Shown: piece after piece, positions 11,125 to 21,990 of the stretch
How positions within the stretch are numbered: position 1 is the first letter of the stretch
Layout: every line of letters begins with the position of its first letter
Source of the DNA: Schistosoma haematobium
Lineage: Eukaryota > Platyhelminthes > Trematoda > Strigeidida > Schistosomatidae
NCBI RefSeq assembly: GCF_000699445.3
Contig: NC_067202.1
Coordinates: forward strand, 16,649,644-16,713,643
Length of the DNA stretch: 64,000 bases
Reading direction: 5' to 3'
The notes under the pieces: model-generated
What the model saw: only the letters and a program-made list of their open reading frames with translations
Database searches by the model: none
What the model was told of the DNA's origin: nothing
Made by a program: the position numbers and the translations under genes

Positions 11125-11880
11125 ATTTGGACTTTTCAGATGACCTGACCCTCCAATCCCATACATAAGAACAAATGCAGATGAAGACAACTAGCGTAGT
11201 AGCAGCCTCTCAATGAGTAGGCTTCAGTATACACTAAGAAGGAAGTAAAATCATCAAGTACGACACGAACAACAAACTAATCACACATGATGGAGAAACT
11301 CTGGAACATGTGGAATCCTTCACTTACTTGGGAAGTATCATCGATGAACAAGGAGGATCAGATGCAGATGTAAAGGCGGCCGCATTCCTGCAGTTGAAGA
11401 ACATATGAAACTCAAAACAACTGTCAGCAAAACATCAAAGTCACAATTTTGAGTTCAAAGGTCAAGACACTTCTACTGTACGGAGCTGAAATTTTGAGAA
11501 CTACTACAGCCATCATCAAAAGGGTACGATTATTTATAAATAGTTGTCTACGCAAGGTACTCAACATCCGTTGGACGGATACCATTAACAACAGCCCTCT
11601 GTGAGAGAGAACAAATCAGCTTCAAGTTGAATAGGAAATTAGAAAAAGACGTCGGAAGTGGATAGGACATACACCAAAAAAATCACCGATCTGCATCACG
11701 AGGCAAGCCCTGAAGAGAAACGGAAAAGAGGAACGCCGAAAAACACTATGTCGAGAATTGGAAGCAGACGTGGAAAAGATGAATAGAAATTGGAAAAATT
11801 GGAAAGGATTACTTAGGACAGGGTTAGATGTAGAGTGATGGTGAGCAGCCTTTGGTCCTCCACGAGGAGTAGCGGGCGTA
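11125..11880 (+). mobile_element. RTE/SR2-type retrotransposon, reverse transcriptase C-terminus
   Basis: In broken frames the + strand reads through FSDD (the position of the catalytic FADD box of reverse transcriptases, with A changed to S), then FTYLGSIIDEQGGSDADVKA, KVRTLLLYGAEI-like, [10 protein letters not shown] and the terminal [12 protein letters not shown] region. It is 5'-truncated near the RT catalytic box, with many stops. This and 51410-52170 are among the longest RTE fragments in the window. Confidence 0.75.
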
Positions 11881-11944
11881 AGTGAGTTGGTAATAAGTGG
11901 TTATAAGTATAGAGAGACTGTCGTTAATGTAGAAATTGTATAGT

Positions 11945-12365
11945 TGAAATAACCAACGGATCAAGACTGGAGCACCATCGAAAACCTTGAAGCACTGGAC
12001 GACCGTTTCATCCTAGCATAGTATTCCTCAGCGGTTGGCACCCATGACCATGGACTCCGGAATCGGACCAAGGGCTTTGGTCTCACCCGTTGACGCTTAA
12101 CCACTGGATCTCTAAGCCGGGAGACAGAGGTGTTAATGTCTAACTCCAATCAGCTCATAATATTGTGCAACATCAATGGATGCCAACTCACTGGCCTAAA
12201 GAATAAAACATCTCATGCGAATCCGAGGGTCCTAGGTTCGGTCCCCGGTGTTGAGGTCATAGATGCTCACTGCCTAAGAGTTTCATACAAGAACAAAATG
12301 GCCGTCCAGTGCCTACTGGTCTTCAATGGTGATCTAGTAAGGATCAGTTCATGATGTCAACTATA
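11945..12365. mobile_element. Inverted pair of family B copies
   Basis: 11945-12150 is a minus-strand copy and 12150-12365 a plus-strand copy, meeting near GTTAATGTCTAACTCCAATC. Both carry the B-box area (TAGGTTCGGTCC on +) and the CGTCCAGTGC site after the hammerhead, but both cores are mutated (for example CCTAAGAGTTTC near 12270). The pair could fold into one long hairpin. Confidence 0.65.
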
Positions 12366-13621
12366 ATGATAAATTACTTATTTATATCACCTGTGTCCCG
12401 GTTGATTAATGACTGGCTTCACCTTCACAAGGTCGTTTTAACATCCTTGAAACTTGTCAGTAAAGCATATTTTTCCTGAAAGTACAGTAGAGTGATTTCC
12501 TCCCCCCCCACGAAACACAGGCACATACACACACACACACACACAAGGGATATGGTAATAGATAGTAATTGTTAATGTTCTAAAAATACTTTGAGCTGAT
12601 TGCATACATAGAATCTATTTTGTTCAAGATCAAATTACTCAGATCTAATTTAATGATCATTATTGAATCACGTTAATGTTCTAAATTTGTCTTAATTCTC
12701 TATTACACATCTCACTTTTTTTTTCTCTTTACCTAAATTTGATAAGACAGATCTAAATCAGACTGATTAATTTTTCTGGCATAAGTTCTCTATTACAAAT
12801 CTATACATATATACATTCCCCTTTTATTCATCAAAGAACTAATCATATTTCCATGTTATCTACATATGTATATACACAATTAGAAACAATATTTTCAACC
12901 AATCATAAGTTGCTAATGTCAATTCTAATTCACTTCTCAAATTTCCATCCGACCTAGTTACTACTACTACTATTACTCTTTCTAACCATTAAAGATTGGC
13001 AGTTCAACATTGTATGTATAAATGTATATATTCTTTAGTTAGAATGTCTGTTCAACTATTAAGAATGAATTTAATGATTGAAATAGGAAGGTGATGATAG
13101 GGGTTGTTAAATAACGAATATTTAACTTAGTTACTTATTTAGAAATCGTTTTACTTACTTACTTACTTAGTTACTTACTTACTTACCTACCCATTGATCG
13201 ATGAAATCATTTACAGAAACTAATCGATTAAAACATTTCAGTTTTCTTTCTTTCCTTATTACTTAAATATATATAGATTAGTGCAAAAACTTGGCATTCA
13301 TTCATTCCTATTCTCAATTGTTCATTCCTTAGTCTATGGATGGATATATTATTATAAAATATATATATGGATTAAATCTCTATATAAGTAGTATTTATTT
13401 GCCATGGTAATATAAAGAATTTAGTATCTATGTAAAGTTAACCTGCTTGATGATATAATTCTTCAACTGAATTATTCTTTCTATTCATTTGAACAAAAAA
13501 AAATAGAAAAAAAATAATAATAAAGAAGGGGGGTGGAATGGTTTACATTTTGATGTTTATCAAAAAATTATTATTGATTATTATTATTATGTTGAATGTT
13601 TATTTAATTTTTGTTACTAAG
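12366..13621. other. Intron 2 stretch with simple repeats
   Basis: Contains a (CA)n tract at 12527-12545, CTTA-type tandem tetranucleotides around 13154-13187, and otherwise featureless AT-rich DNA leading to the exon 3 acceptor. The CTTA repeats resemble those that follow RTE 3' ends elsewhere here (for example 46537). Confidence 0.5.
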
Positions 13622-13981
13622 AGCATACGGATAATATAGAACGTGGTTGTTATATATGGACAACAGCTGAACGTGAATCGAATATCTTAACAACAAGAAA
13701 ACAATTACATGGATTAAATTGTGATCCATTTCAACATCGTGTTCATAATAATGATGACGATGATGATCATGATGATGATCATGATGAATTCGTTACTACT
13801 ATTCATGATAGACAAACAAATAAAATTTTTCCTAAATTACATAATTCATCTAGACAAGCATTACGTATATTGATTACAACACAAGAACAATTGATTAGTG
13901 TAGCTGGTGGATTATTTACACAAAGTATTAGTGATTCACAAGCTCCAATGTGGTCTGTTAATCATAATCAAGAAATAACTG
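13622..13981 (+). CDS. Host gene exon 3
   Basis: A 360-nt exon between GTTACTAAG and GTAAGTAGG. It completes a Glu codon split from exon 2, runs 119 codons and leaves one base. It begins HTDNIERGCYIWTTAERESN. An acidic Asp/His tract encoded by GAT/CAT repeats (13748-13794) follows, then a possibly folded part (QALRILITTQEQLISVAGGL). Codon use is strongly A/T-ending, as in the other exons. The Asp/His tract is low-complexity and could vary in length between individuals. No domain was recognised. Confidence 0.85.
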
Positions 13982-14984
13982 GTAAGTAGGATTATTTTCA
14001 CAATTTATATGGGATAATGAAACAGATTTACTAGTAAAACGTGTCTAACTCCTCACCTTATTTTTTGGTACCAGTCTAGGAAGACAAATGAACTGAACTA
14101 TGTTAATGTCTGTAATTCATCTGGTTGAAGTCTACCTGATTATTGAAACTATTGATTAGAGACTTTCTGTGACAGATTAAAATCATTTGTAATGACATAG
14201 ATGTATCCATTTCATGTAGTTTAAAACTTGAATACTGGGAATCTCCCTGTATAATCTTCCCTACTATTTATACTGTGGTGAAGAGAACACGGGTAGCGAC
14301 AATCAAATGGAATTACAGAGTTACTTGGTAAAATAGAAAAACACTATTGTAAATTGTTAGTTTGCATTATATCAATCCATCATATCAAACCGGACTGTTC
14401 CTGTTGCAATCATCAATCCATTGTCTCATATTTCATTGGTTATGCATTTTCTTACAAATTGCATTTTGTTCCCGTTCTTCCTTTCTTCATCTTCCCTCAT
14501 CTTCTGCTGCCAGACATTACGTTTTTAACTCGCGTCATATACTACTTACGTCAATATAAGTAGCACGCACCACAATACTATTCTGGTATTTGTTTTGAAA
14601 ACATTTGATATTACTGTGCTAATATAAGATGGTAATTTGAACCAATTCACATGTGTCAGATTCTACAGTGTATATAACTGCTTGATTTACTTACTGTATA
14701 TGAAAGGAAAACGTTCCGAATCTGTCTACATTTATATTTGAAGAAATGAAATTTGAGAGAACCTGAAGTAATAATCAAGCAGATTTTGTATTGCAGCAAT
14801 TTGGAAGACTCTTCTGGTTTCCCACGAGTATTCCATGAACCTAAATAAATGGTTGCTCTGGTTGTCAGAAGGGACATCGACCTCATGACTCACGAAGGAA
14901 TTCGGCTTGCATCATGAGGCGTTATAACTCTTCTAAATGAAGACTTTCTGACTCCCAAAGCAGAGTTTAGAAGGCTCGAATAAT

Positions 14985-15465
14985 TTTTTCTGGCTAGCGT
15001 TTTTTTAGCGAGTTAGTTTTCTATAGGATGGGTTTGCTAAACCTATGCCCAAACCTCCTCCTTTATCCGGGCTTGGGACCGGCAGTAGCCCCCGGAGGGA
15101 CTCCAGGCGGAGTTGTATTATACTCTACTAAATCGAATTTAGATTGATAATACATGAATCAATAACAAATATGATAGATACCATCACATTATATCCCACT
15201 AAATTATACAATGTCAAAAACGTCTGGCATGTTTATCTGCGTAAAAAATAACATAATGAAAAAGTTCCACTCTTGTACATGAATTTTCTCCTCAGAGATT
15301 ATTAATTAACTAATGTCATGTTGAATGGATAGATATGACTGAAATTACTTATTCTGGTTAGCGTTTTTTTGACAAGGTTGTTTTCTAAAGGATGGGATTG
15401 CCGACCTCACGCTTATCCTTTCGCCTTTACTCATTCTTGGGACCCGTAGTAACTAAAGGCGCAGT
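14985..15465. repeat. Direct repeat pair, about 120 bp each
   Basis: 14985-15110 and 15350-15465 share TTCTGG(C/T)TAGCGTTTTTTT, then GTTTTCTA.AGGATGGG and TTGGGACC.G.AGTA, in the same order and orientation, separated by about 240 bp. The first copy is locally GC-rich (CCCCCGGAGGGACTCCAGGC), unusual for this window. The family was not named. Confidence 0.6.
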
Positions 15466-15754
15466 TATGAGTGAAATTTCCAGAATGTAAATAAATATTG
15501 CGCTGAACATCTATTACTTTGAATTAATTCACAATTTTACTCTGCATTGATTCCTATTGATGAACAAACAATATTATTGTAGAAATTTATTTTATTCTGG
15601 TAAATTACATCTCATCATTGTAAATTCCAAACAGTACCAGGTCTAAAATCAGTGTTCGTCCGGTCTAATGTTGAATATTTTACCTCTGAACCATTGTGTT
15701 GTTGATTTTGAACTTCATTCAGTGTAAAATTAACTTACACCTATCATCCCTGGT

Positions 15755-15935
15755 AAAGCATAGACCTCCGACTAAGATTCTTCGACCAACTCCGTTTTGG
15801 GCTCTCATTCCCAGTTTTTGCTCAGTACGATTGATTCTTTTAATGTCTATCCCCAATTATCGGCAAAATGTGTTGTTTGGTCTATTCTATTTATTTCTCC
15901 CTTAAATATTCAAAATCAAGGCTTGCCTCGTAATA
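15755..15935 (-). mobile_element. RTE 3'-terminal fragment
   Basis: On + it reads GCATAGACCTCCGACTAAGA then GATTCTTTTAATGTCTATCC, the complement of the RTE 3' end seen at 4400 and 46560. Short and dead. Confidence 0.6.
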
Positions 15936-16654
15936 CCTTGTATAAGAAAGTAAAAGACGCCATGACTTCTGCTTATTGGATAACTAGTAACATCATTAAT
16001 TTTCATCATCCAGTTGAAGACTTGAATGATACTTGAAGTAATAAAATATTTATGCAATATGTACACCTAGTCTTTAGCCATTCATTTGCATCTTGTGCTT
16101 TTTGAAATTCAAGTTGGTTCTAGACTGACTTCTCTCGATTTTCTTCTGATTTTCAACTTATTCTGCACATCATGCTCAATAACTTCCTATAACTCTTCTC
16201 TTTAGACTGACGACTGTAGTAACTTCCACACGATGTTTAGCCACAGACGGCTTATAATCATTCATTACATTGATTGTATTAATACGCCAACATGAAACAA
16301 TAAGATCACTATCCATGGAAAACAATGACTACAGATCTGTAATAGTTCTTGCTCTTTCTCCTTATAAGATAATATCATGAATAATAAGTTGAATAATTTA
16401 TTTATATCATGGTTTAGATCAGGGACTGACTTTAATGAGAAAGCAATATACATCTGCTTCGTTCTAATGTCGAGCATTTTAGCAGGGAAATTCTACAACT
16501 TCTCCAGAAATTATACAGTGGACCTTCAGGTTTTGTAGTGATCACTTGATCTTTATACCAATGATTCGTCAATGAATGGTTTGGATGTATAGCTTCAACG
16601 AATTCGTATTATTGATCAGTGATCTTCTCCAGGCCGTTGGTGACTTATTGCGTT

Positions 16655-16800
16655 AAATCTAAACAGATTGAACTCAACCAATTACTGCTTCTCACTATGA
16701 CTCCTGAAATTATCATTCGAAATTAGTGATTATTAAGCAAATGATTGTTATTACTATGGGATTTATAGAGATTGTTGAATTTCGTGGTTTATATTATGGA
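16655..16800 (-). mobile_element. Family B tail remnant
   Basis: It matches the distal family B segment ('GAACTC.ACC..TTAC.GCTTCTCACTA', then 'TTTATAGAGATTGTTG'). Too decayed for a ribozyme. Confidence 0.4.
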
Positions 16801-17517
16801 CTAATCTCAGTTATACAACCGTAGACATGTAAACTGTTGGTTTCCGGCTCAATGAACTAAAAAGGTAATCAGATTGAGTAATAAGCATACAAAATGAAAC
16901 AGCACAAGGAATATAACCATATTACTACGTTCTTGGATTTCTAATGAAGCAAAACCTGAACACACTTAAGTCATTTCAACCTCACTTAGGCCATGATTCT
17001 AAAAGCGCTAAAAGTAGATTGCAATCATTCTATGAATCTTAGCGATAAATTTGATTAGTTCAACAAAGATTGATGATGAGGAAGATTTAACGAATGTTTC
17101 GACCAGCTCAGTTGGCGGTTAGTATAACCTTTTAACTCTTTTGACAGTGATAATTAGTTAACTTTCGGATAAGATCACTTTCAAACAACTCATTTAATCA
17201 TACGTAACAAGTTACATTGTATTTAAAGTTGATTGTGCGAAACAGTTACTTTCCATCAAATTCGAAGGTCTACAATTAAATCGTGGTTTCTTAGTGCTTT
17301 AGGGTCAAATTTTAGTGAATAGTGTCAATTCATGATTGAACAACATCTTGAATCTGAAGGTGAATTACTTTTCATTCAAATATAAAACTCGGTGAAGAAT
17401 ACTTTGGAAAAAACAGATGATCAGAAACTTGTAACTCATAATTCATATTTCTTAGTCTTAGATTAATACAGAATGAACGCATGTGAATAATACAACCAAC
17501 TTTCTACAAACGTCAGT

Positions 17518-17845
17518 GTAGGATTGTAGAAATTGTTGAGCTTTTATTGAGATCATGGTCCGATCAATGTTAGATCACTACTGAAGACTTAGAAGAAGCA
17601 CTGAACGGCCGGTTCTTTCTAGTATGTGACTCTTCAACAGTGTACAATCAAGATCCTGCATGCGGTACCCGAACCCAACTCTTTCTGTCTCGCGCGCGAA
17701 CACTTAAACTCTAGACCACTGAGCCGGCATCTAACAGTGTTAATGTCTGTTTTCAACCAATCCACAATATTGCCTTACCATCTTCCTTTCTACAAATCTC
17801 CTTTGACCAACAATGATGGTGCGATAACGTGATTCATGAAATTGA
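17518..17845 (-). mobile_element. Family B SINE copy
   Basis: Minus-strand copy with tRNA-like head (complement of the B box at about 17668; GACCACTGAGCCGGCATC on +). The hammerhead core is damaged (CTTTCTAGTATGTGACTCTT on +). Confidence 0.65.
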
Positions 17846-18177
17846 TAAAGTCACAACTGACTCAATAGCCCATAGATCTCATTTGTAGAAGATTTTTTTA
17901 ACATGGTAGAATGAATAAGGTTGTGAATTTCAGTTTTTTTTTCAGCAGTCAAAGTCAGTGTGATTATGTCTAGACCATAAGGTCTTTGTTTTGATCTTGA
18001 GTGGAATCGTGTGTTTGAATCACTGTAGATTCCTTGACACTAGTGAAATACCAGTCTACTTCACTCTCGTTTCACAATTTTCCTCTGGATGATGTCAGTC
18101 CGTAATAAAAATCACCTTTAAATAAATCTACTGTTTACTGATCTCTTTTAAACGACTGATCAATTAACATCTACTTG

Positions 18178-18420
18178 TACCCGACCGTTGCTGCTACCTT
18201 GACATGGTGGTCGGGTTTGTCTATTTTGATGAACCAGTCCGGCTATATTGGCTAGAAAAATCGTTCTTCAAGGTCCTACTATGTCAGATAGGTCAGTTGA
18301 AGAACGGTAAGACTAAATGCAACAAATGCAAGGCTCGAGGACGAAGTCGTATTACTGACTGTACAAAGATGTATCGAATGTGAAACAGTTGCCACTAAAA
18401 GTGTTGGAAGATTATGGAAC
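18178..18420 (+). mobile_element. Possible retroelement 5' fragment
   Basis: Locally GC-richer segment with CCGTTGCTGCTACCTTGACA and GGTGGTCGGGTTTG. It translates in part to CNKCKARGRSRITDCTK, which resembles a Cys-rich nucleic-acid-binding stretch. It was not matched to a named element; the assignment rests on composition and this Cys pattern only. Confidence 0.3.
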
Positions 18421-18774
18421 TATATTGCGAATTGATTGAAGTTGTGGCTATTCCATTAGAAGTTAACAAAGTGCTTCTATTGGATATTCATTCTCCGATA
18501 CCTGACAGTGTCGTAGATATTCATTCCTACTCTCTTTTCTCAAAAGTACCTTAACTCAGATCAGCCCATGATGAATACAGCCTACAGATATGAGTTGTTT
18601 ACAACGATTCCCATATATTGACAGTGTTGTAATGGTTTAGTAAAATATGAAAGTTCTACAATTCATATATCCAAAATTATTAATCCGAAAAATGGCCAGG
18701 TTAAGGGCAAAGTGCATCATTGAAAGTTAATGCATGTGAATTTAGGTTTGTCAAGTAAGATACAATAATCAGTA

Positions 18775-19085
18775 TAGAGTTGTGGAGATTATTGAGTTTA
18801 AATTACTATCATGAATGAACCAATGTTAGACCGCTATCGAAAACCTGGAATCACTGAACAGCCGTTTCATCCTAGTATGGGACTCCTCAAAAGTAAACAC
18901 CCACGACCCTGCACGCAGAATTCGAACCCAGGACCTTCGTTCTCCCACTTGAACGCTTAATTTGTAGACCAGTGAACCAGCATCCAACGATGTTATTGTC
19001 TAACTTCAATCAATCCACGATATTATGCGACCGTCCACCCTTATATTCACCGAGTAACTGCTACATAATAGACATGTTGATATGA
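18775..19085 (-). mobile_element. Family B SINE copy
   Basis: Nearly full length on the minus strand, starting at GAGTTGTGGAGATTATTGAG. The ribozyme retains stem II and GAAA, but C3 of the core is T (TTGAGGA), which should abolish cleavage. Confidence 0.7.
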
Positions 19086-19334
19086 CTTATGCGGAATGTT
19101 AACTTGAATTAGCTTATATGTTAAGTTGGTTTTTAAGATCCATGATCAGAATAAATATGGTTCAAGATAGAACGAAAGAAAAAAAATAGTGCAATTACGA
19201 TTCGATCAAATGTTTAATAGGAAACTATGTTGTGTAAGAAATTATTGGTAAGACATAATAACGTGGGATGAATCGGGTATTAGGGAGATTAATAATGATG
19301 TTTAATCAATATCAATAATACTTACTTACTTACT

Positions 19335-19378
19335 CACGCCTGTTACTCCTCGTGAAGGAGCATAGGCCACTCACAATA
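19335..19378 (-). mobile_element. RTE 3' end stub
   Basis: Only the terminal block (CTGTTACTCCTCGTGAAGGA, GCATAGGCCACTCAC on +) flanked by CTTA repeats. Confidence 0.55.
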
Positions 19379-19446
19379 TCAATAATAACAATAATAATAA
19401 TAATAAAAAGATTTGTGAATAAAGATAACAAAGACAATTACATTTC

Positions 19447-19715
19447 CCAATTGATTGATCACTGGGTGGCGATCAATGTCATGTGTGTCTAGTCCTTATT
19501 AGTGCAGGTCTAATGCTATCGATCATGTTGCAGTGTGGCCACCAGTCTAGGTTACTGAACACTGCGGGCACTGTATATTGGGATTAGATGGGATCGAATC
19601 AGCCAGGGAGCACCAGTTCCCTCAAGATTACGGGTACACCTTGCTGACGGGTGCCAAGTAGTACGAAACCCGGGTCCAGGGTTTCCTGTCGACTACCTCC
19701 AACCACCATCTAATC
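19447..19715 (+). mobile_element. Family C hammerhead SINE with 13-bp flanking duplication
   Basis: The copy is bounded by identical ACAATTACATTTC at 19434-19446 and 19716-19728, a convincing target-site duplication. Its order is an upstream module (GATCACTGGGTGGCGATCAA), a tRNA-like box (GGGATCGAATCAGCC), a hammerhead at about 19643-19675, and the end CTCCAACCACCATC. The core has A9 changed to G (CTGACGG) and stem II is weakened (GTGC/GTAC), so the ribozyme is probably dead. It interrupts the end of a Penelope-like element. Confidence 0.8.
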
Positions 19716-20230
19716 ACAATTACATTTCTTCATCCGGTTGACTACTGCTTCAGCCCTTTGAAAGACTTTAAGTCTGACAAGCTTTGGCAAAAAATTACTG
19801 ACCCGATAAATAACTGAAAAGGACTGATTTATATTCGCAATATGACTAGGTTGCGCTAAATGGGTCAATCTAGAGCTGTTCACTTTCTTTACCAGACCTT
19901 TGCTTAGCCACGCTGGGAGGTGTTCGTGAGCACAAAAATGTAAACTCTGAGAACTTCGACTAATATAACTTGCTCCACAAGAGCAGTCGAATTGATAAAT
20001 ACAAAATGAGGTCATCATTCTAGGTAATTCAGCTTTTAGCCTCAGTGTCACCATTGGACGCGCAAAAAATACTAATCCTAGTTCTCCTGCGTTGAAGAAT
20101 TGTTCTGCAAAACCTCTGAGTTAATATTTCTCTAGCCGCATCCCTTCTGAATTATAAGCACATAAACAGAGATTTCTTATTCACCGTTTGTATTTCACTT
20201 ATTCACACATTTGTGATCATTTATTTAATT
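19716..20230 (-). mobile_element. Penelope-like element remnant, GIY-YIG end
   Basis: The minus-strand frame 20054-19710 encodes CIYQFDCSCGASYISRSSQS, then AHEHLPAWLSKG and AEAVVNRMKKCNC. The order of Y..C.CG..YI.R..QSL, R/H.EHLPAWL and E..E/A.AI fits the C-terminal GIY-YIG nuclease of schistosome Penelope-like retroelements (from known family features). YIS replaces the usual YIG, and the upstream part (20055-20230) has stops, so it is inactive. Its 3' end continues beyond the family C insertion at 19433 and below into an (AAT)n tract. Confidence 0.7.
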
Positions 20231-20409
20231 ATAAAGTTTCTAAGGTATCCGTTCTCCCTAAGAGTGTTACCCAAGGGGTTAAGCATTTCTTGAACTATAT
20301 CCACAGAACATATAGTGCATATTCGATAACTAAGAGTTTTCATCCAGGTTCGTTTGTACTGTAGATGTACAAAGCTAAACAATTATGTGTACTGCTCTAT
20401 TCTGATAAT

Positions 20410-20645
20410 TAGTTTGGTTAATAGTTGAATTCATGAGTCAATTAAAGCTAAATTATAATGGGAAACTTGGAAGCACTGAACAACCATTTCACCCTAGTAC
20501 GAGACTCCTCAGCAATACACATCAACAATCCCACCTCATAAGATTCGAACCCAGGACTTATCAATCTCGCACTCAAACTCTTCACTTCTAAACCATTAAG
20601 CCAATATCCAACAGATATGAATGTCTAACTTCAATCAAGTGTATA
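20410..20645 (-). mobile_element. Family B SINE copy
   Basis: Minus-strand copy with tRNA-like head (complement of the B box at about 20543) and a hammerhead at 20473-20518. Confidence 0.7.
20473..20518 (-). ncRNA. Hammerhead motif, family B, wobble-rich
   Basis: On the minus strand: stem I GTATTG/CAGTGC (all six positions pair if G-U is allowed), CTGAGGA core, GAAA, cleavage triplet GTT. Stem II is held together mainly by G-U pairs. The substitutions relative to the family form keep pairing, although the core alone would be expected to decay freely in a dead copy. Confidence 0.45.
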
Positions 20646-20975
20646 TTCCCTATGAGAAGTATTCTCCTTTTTCTTTATTGAATACTCTAAATCACTTAAC
20701 CTTTTTTACATGTAAAATTTCCTTAATATCGATTTTTCATCCAATACATTAATCATATTGATGAAATGATTGGAAATGATTATTGGTTGGAGAGAAAAAA
20801 AACGCCCACTCAATATTAGTTGACCTTGACTGTTTAGAAAAAAAAATAATGGATACGTAGAAATGTTCAATTTCAAAAAAATAATCAATAGAGCTTGATC
20901 GATACTATCGATTTTCTTTTTTAAAAAAAAAATGGGAACGATAAGAACTACCAATAAAATTTGATTATGGAACGA

Positions 20976-21003
20976 TTTTGTTTGTTTGTTTGTTTGTTTG
21001 TTT
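20976..21003. repeat. (GTTT)n microsatellite
   Basis: About seven tandem TTTG units. Confidence 0.9.
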
Positions 21004-21194
21004 CCATTTGGGGATAAACTTCATGTCTCCAAGTGATCTAAGTGTATCAAGGTTATGTTTCTATTTGTTTATTTAATTACTCAATTATAAACAGTTTAGA
21101 GTCATTTCAATCATAAAGTTTTCTTCTATCATCATCGACTATTCTACACTCGACAACTTCGTAGCATGATGTACTGGTATTTCTGTAGTACAGA

Positions 21195-21312
21195 AATTTA
21201 CGACTTTATGAAGATTATTAACGTTTTGATTGAGATCATGAATTGATTGATGTTTGATCGCCATTGAAAACCTAGAAACACTGGCTGGCCATTTCGTCCT
21301 ATTGTGAGTATG
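21195..21312 (-). mobile_element. Truncated family B copy
   Basis: Only the end segment (GTTTTGATTGAGATCATGAA to ATTTCGTCCTATTGTGAG) is present; it stops inside the ribozyme. Confidence 0.6.
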
Positions 21313-21547
21313 AAATCTGATTGACTTATCATCTATCCATTTGCTCGTTCGATTAATCAGAAGCTTAATATTCTGAATGTTTGATAAGGAGATTAATTTT
21401 AAAAAGAATACTGTGATGTTAACTTGTGTGTCTGCTGAGCAAAGAGACAGAGGATAAATCGAACTAATTTCACATCCTTAAACATATTATTCTCTCTTTT
21501 GATTTTCACCTCTAATGATGTACCTTTTCGATAGTCAGATACCTACT

Positions 21548-21990
21548 TATTTTAGTAGTTAACATCATGAGTCAATTGAAGCTAAACCGCGATGAAAAAC
21601 CTGGAAGCAATGGACGGCCGTTTCATCCTAGTATTTAACTCCTCAGCAATGCGCATACACGATCTCACCTGGTGAGATTCTCAACCAGGACCTATCAGTC
21701 CCGCACGCGAGCGCTTAACCACTAGACCAATGAGCCAACCGGCATCCAATGGTATCAATGTCTAACTTCAATTAATACACGAGATTGAACGACATATCCA
21801 CCATTGTCTTCAATGAGTTACTATCTCACAACAGACCTGGTTGAACTCCACTTGTCACTGCTTCTCACTAGAACCCCAGGAAATACCTCTTGTAAACTAT
21901 CACTAGTGAGCACATGATAATTTTTATCAGAGAGGGGTTTTGTGGAAGTTGCAGTAACTTGATAGTTAAGATCATGACTCAGTTGAGGGT
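21548..21990 (-). mobile_element. Family B SINE, long copy
   Basis: Minus-strand copy that includes the extra segment after the head (ACAGACCTGGTTGAACTCCA, GCTTCTCACTAGAACCCCAG, CACTAGTGAGCACATGATAA) and then begins a second end motif (GAGGGGTTTTGTGGAAGTTG) at 21935. The ribozyme core CTGAGGA and the GTC triplet are kept, but stem II is weak. Confidence 0.7.
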
